A stretch of DNA of 64,000 bases, from NCBI GenBank assembly GCA_905221605.1, contig CAJNDS010000413.1:62001-126000 (forward strand), in the 5' to 3' direction. The number at the start of each line of letters is the position of its first letter. Position 1 is the first letter of the stretch. Shown here piece by piece: positions 61,616 to 64,000 of the stretch. The position numbers and the translations under genes were made by a program. The notes below the pieces were generated by a model. The model did no database searches, had not been told where the DNA came from, and was given only the letters and a program-made list of their open reading frames with translations. Origin of the DNA: Symbiodinium natans (lineage: Eukaryota; Sar; Dinophyceae; Suessiales; Symbiodiniaceae).

Positions 61616-61644
61616 TTAGGGTTTAGGGTTTAGGGTTTAGGGTT
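61616..61644. repeat. TTTAGGG array abutting a family-A element
   Basis: Four units running into the left end of the element at 61645. Confidence 0.93.
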
Positions 61645-61755
61645 AATGGGTACTTGTAAATATCGGGCTATAAGTAGGGTAACTATGGGCTCATGGGTAC
61701 TTACAATTCGGGTACTTGTAACCCTGCTTATAAATACCCATGAACCCTCCAAGCT
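61645..61755 (-). mobile_element. Family-A element, copy 10, left end replaced by telomeric repeat
   Basis: The right end TACCCATGAACCCTCCAAG is intact. The left end begins only at ATGGGTACTTG, with TTTAGGG units in place of the missing ACTTGGAGGTTC. Confidence 0.72.
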
Positions 61756-61850
61756 ACGGTCCGTCTCTTCACGTCGTATGGCTCCCAACCAGATTCGCCA
61801 TCAGGGCGAACACAATTGAAAGCTTCCAGAGAATCAGGGTACCCCCTTTT
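61756..61850 (-). CDS. Exon candidate next to the TIR element
   Basis: DSLEAFNCVRPDGESGWEPY then DVKRRT, directly followed by GTAGCTTGGAGG, where the family-A element would provide a GT donor. The protein is unknown to me. A second inverted-repeat-like segment (GGGTTTCTGAAGGGGATTAT) lies upstream at 61840-61905. Confidence 0.45.
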
Positions 61851-61905
61851 GAACCCCCAAAAAATATTAAGGATAATCCCCTTCAGAAACCCTGAAGTGG
61901 AGGCC

Positions 61906-63144
61906 TGGTCTGCATGCCTCATTGCATTCAAGCTCCTACCCGGCTTGGCATCCCCGTCTTTAGAGATGACGGGCGGCTGTTCTGTTGAGGAAAGCTGAGA
62001 TCTTCGGGCGCCCAGCGGGCAGAGTAATGGGTAATGGGAAACGTTTAAGCTTCGACGCTCACGGTCGGTCACGGGTCTGGGGGCGTGAGCTGAGGGCTTC
62101 GGGTTTTGCAATGCAGGACTTTGCCTGAACTCTGAAAAGCGACCTGAGGATAGCTTGCGGGTCGCACCTGGTTCTTCCTCAAGGTGCTCCCATCTTGCAT
62201 CGTGCATACACGCATATACAGTGCCATTGAAAATGGCCGCCCATGAGTACTACTGGGCTGCGGCTTGCAAGCTACGAGCAGCTGGCCTGCCCTAACATGC
62301 TGTCGCCTCTCATGCCCCAAAGCTACACGCAAGAACAAGAACAATGCATCGAAACAACGTCTTCACAATGCCTCATCAATCATCCCCTGCTTTGCATTTC
62401 TCTCCCCCGCTAAGGCCAGCCGTTACGGCACTACGATCATCCACCCATGTCGCTTATCTTTATCTGCTCACAAGCCCTCTCAAAAAACTTTTGCGGCAAG
62501 TGACATCAAGCGACATCACAGCGCGCAGCTCCATTGCCCAACAGTGCTCATGTATAACGCTTTTCACGGCACAGTCACAAGCACAATAAAAGAATGCATT
62601 GAACCGTCTTAGTCTTTGACTTTCTTGTTGGACAGATCGAGCTGCTGCGCAGCTGTCACCGCAACAATCGGTTGTAGCTGTCCTGTTCGCACGGTCTTTG
62701 CTCCCATCTAACGAACCTTAGCCGGACAAACAGCGATTTCCTTCTCAAGCATGTCGGAAACAGGCCTATTGCAATGGTGACTAATGTGGCGATGCGCCGA
62801 CATGTGCCGAGTGCCGTGCTGATCTTCGGACCAATAGCCGACTCGATAGTCGCCTTCTGCGGAGGTGTAAGCCTTAGCCAGGACAAACACAACAGCAGCC
62901 TACACTACGCAGAGTTACCAGGGCATGCGGCATTGCGACATGACCCAGAAGCATTCACAGACGTGTCTGCCCTTCGCTGCTACACGGCTGAGACTGTCAG
63001 TTGTGCCAGTGCGCGCACGACTCCTATGCATTTGCAGAATGCGGCAGGCTAGGACTTCCCACTCCGCGGCCATGTCGTTTGCCTTGCCTTGGCAATGTGA
63101 GACGAGAGATGGCAGTTCAGCCCTGAAACCTCATACTAAACTTT
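61906..63144. other. No supported gene
   Basis: Open frames near 62.65-63.1 kb on both strands show no domain. No arrays. Confidence 0.35.
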
Positions 63145-63260
63145 ACTTGGAGGTTCTTGGGTATTTACGGGTCGGTTTTAAAAAGGGTATCTATGGAAAT
63201 ACGTAACATCATTTCGGGTACTTATAACCCTGCTAAGAAGTACCCTAGTGACCTTTAAGT
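63145..63260. mobile_element. Introner-like TIR element, family A, copy 11
   Basis: ACTTGGAGGTTCTTGGGTAT to AGTACCCTAGTGACCTTTAAGT. Core TTATAACCCTGC as in copy 10. Right terminus has three mismatches. Confidence 0.72.
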
Positions 63261-64000
63261 ACCAAGCCCTGCGCCCAAACTCAACCCAAAGCCCCATCGC
63301 ATCGCAGCATAGGTGTAGGCAGGGCCTCTGCCATTTGTGTTCGTGTCCCTCCCTGCGCCCCCCTTGATCCCCCCGCCTGCCTCGGATTTGATTCTACGAC
63401 TCAGGATTTGTTCTTCTTGCAAGCCGGCGAAATATCCGGAACCTCCTCAGTTACTAGGGTCTTGGCTGCCACTCTCCATCATAGCAGCGTCCATCGGCCC
63501 AGGTGAACTTGCCCATGCCATGCTTCATGTCCTCGCGGGGCCACGGGCCCTTCTCCCAGAAGCAAAAGGGATGTTATCGCTCAAGTGTTGGTTGTCTGCT
63601 CGCTTGACTGGAATGCAAGGCCGCACAAGATGGAATAACGTTTCCATGTTTGCATCTGAGTAAAAGGCACGGGTGCCTATATGATGCTTTCGAACCCTCG
63701 CAGCGCTGCTGACGGCTCAAGGCCAACATGCGACAATCGTTCACGAGGCGCGTGCATCGAGGTACTCGCCCTCGTAGGACATGGTGCCTGCACGACTGTT
63801 GCACTATGCCACTACGAATCCGCACAGCTCCCACACGACAACTGGTGCACCTTTGGGGGTCCTCCAAACCTTAGCAGCAGCAGATATAACATATATTAAC
63901 ATATTTATATATATATATATATAGCTTGTTCAAAAGAAATTGTATGAAAGAATATCCGACATCGAACTCCATGAGGGCTCGAGCTACGACATCCTGCGGG
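63261..64000. other. No supported gene; short AT run
   Basis: (AT)n near 63895-63923. The remaining sequence has only short open frames. Confidence 0.4.

Noticed and set aside
3653-61644. Window being a true chromosome end
   Set aside because: Arrays are short, in both orientations, and lie between and inside genes.
1-64000. CRISPR arrays
   Set aside because: The regularly repeated heptamers lack unique spacers and are telomere-type arrays.

Overview
The window looks like dinoflagellate nuclear DNA. Four things point there. Arrays of the TTTAGGG/CCCTAAA telomere-type heptamer are scattered between and inside genes. Coding sequence is sparse and GC-rich, cut by short introns that can start with GA or GC as well as GT. 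Many small terminal-inverted-repeat (TIR) elements occupy those introns. A 14-base match to the 3' end of the dinoflagellate spliced leader is also present. The species cannot be told from the sequence. No rRNA, tRNA, CRISPR array or prokaryote-type operon was seen, and no promoter could be recognised (dinoflagellate promoters usually lack standard motifs).

Layout. All genes I can recognise read on the minus strand, so in transcription order the window runs from 64 kb down to 1. From the left: a tandem-domain beta-carbonic anhydrase cut by the window edge (1-947); exons of a possible SMP-domain protein (about 1.5-2.8 kb); a secreted Cys-rich protein rebuilt from about six exons (4.2-6.2 kb); a secreted protein with Cys-rich Asp repeats and two HAD-like phosphatase modules (13.9-16.5 kb); exons of an extended-synaptotagmin-like SMP protein (16.6-17.45 kb). 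A block at 21.2-34.5 kb has no telomeric arrays. It carries degenerate FNIP-type repeats, minisatellites, an AlkB-like dioxygenase, a membrane-anchored coiled-coil protein and a non-LTR retrotransposon (ORF1, endonuclease-reverse transcriptase, RNase H). Beyond it lie an RPASAG-rich hypothetical protein (35.7-36.6 kb), a secretory HxRRGD glycosyltransferase-like gene of four exons (37.0-38.5 kb), unknown exons at 45.9-46.9 kb, and a large secreted GH3 glycoside hydrolase gene spread over 47.8-55.9 kb. The last 8 kb holds only weak candidates.

The most notable feature is the introns. At least eight families of about 70-340 bp elements with inverted termini recur here. In the Cys-rich, glycosyltransferase, HAD and GH3 genes I could show that the element ends coincide with splice sites that restore the reading frame. 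This is the behaviour expected of introner elements. In the glycosyltransferase gene the four inferred exons sum to exactly 422 codons.

Exon borders were inferred by eye from frame continuity and protein family resemblance. Those given as 'about' are approximate. No alignment, RNA-seq or database search was run.
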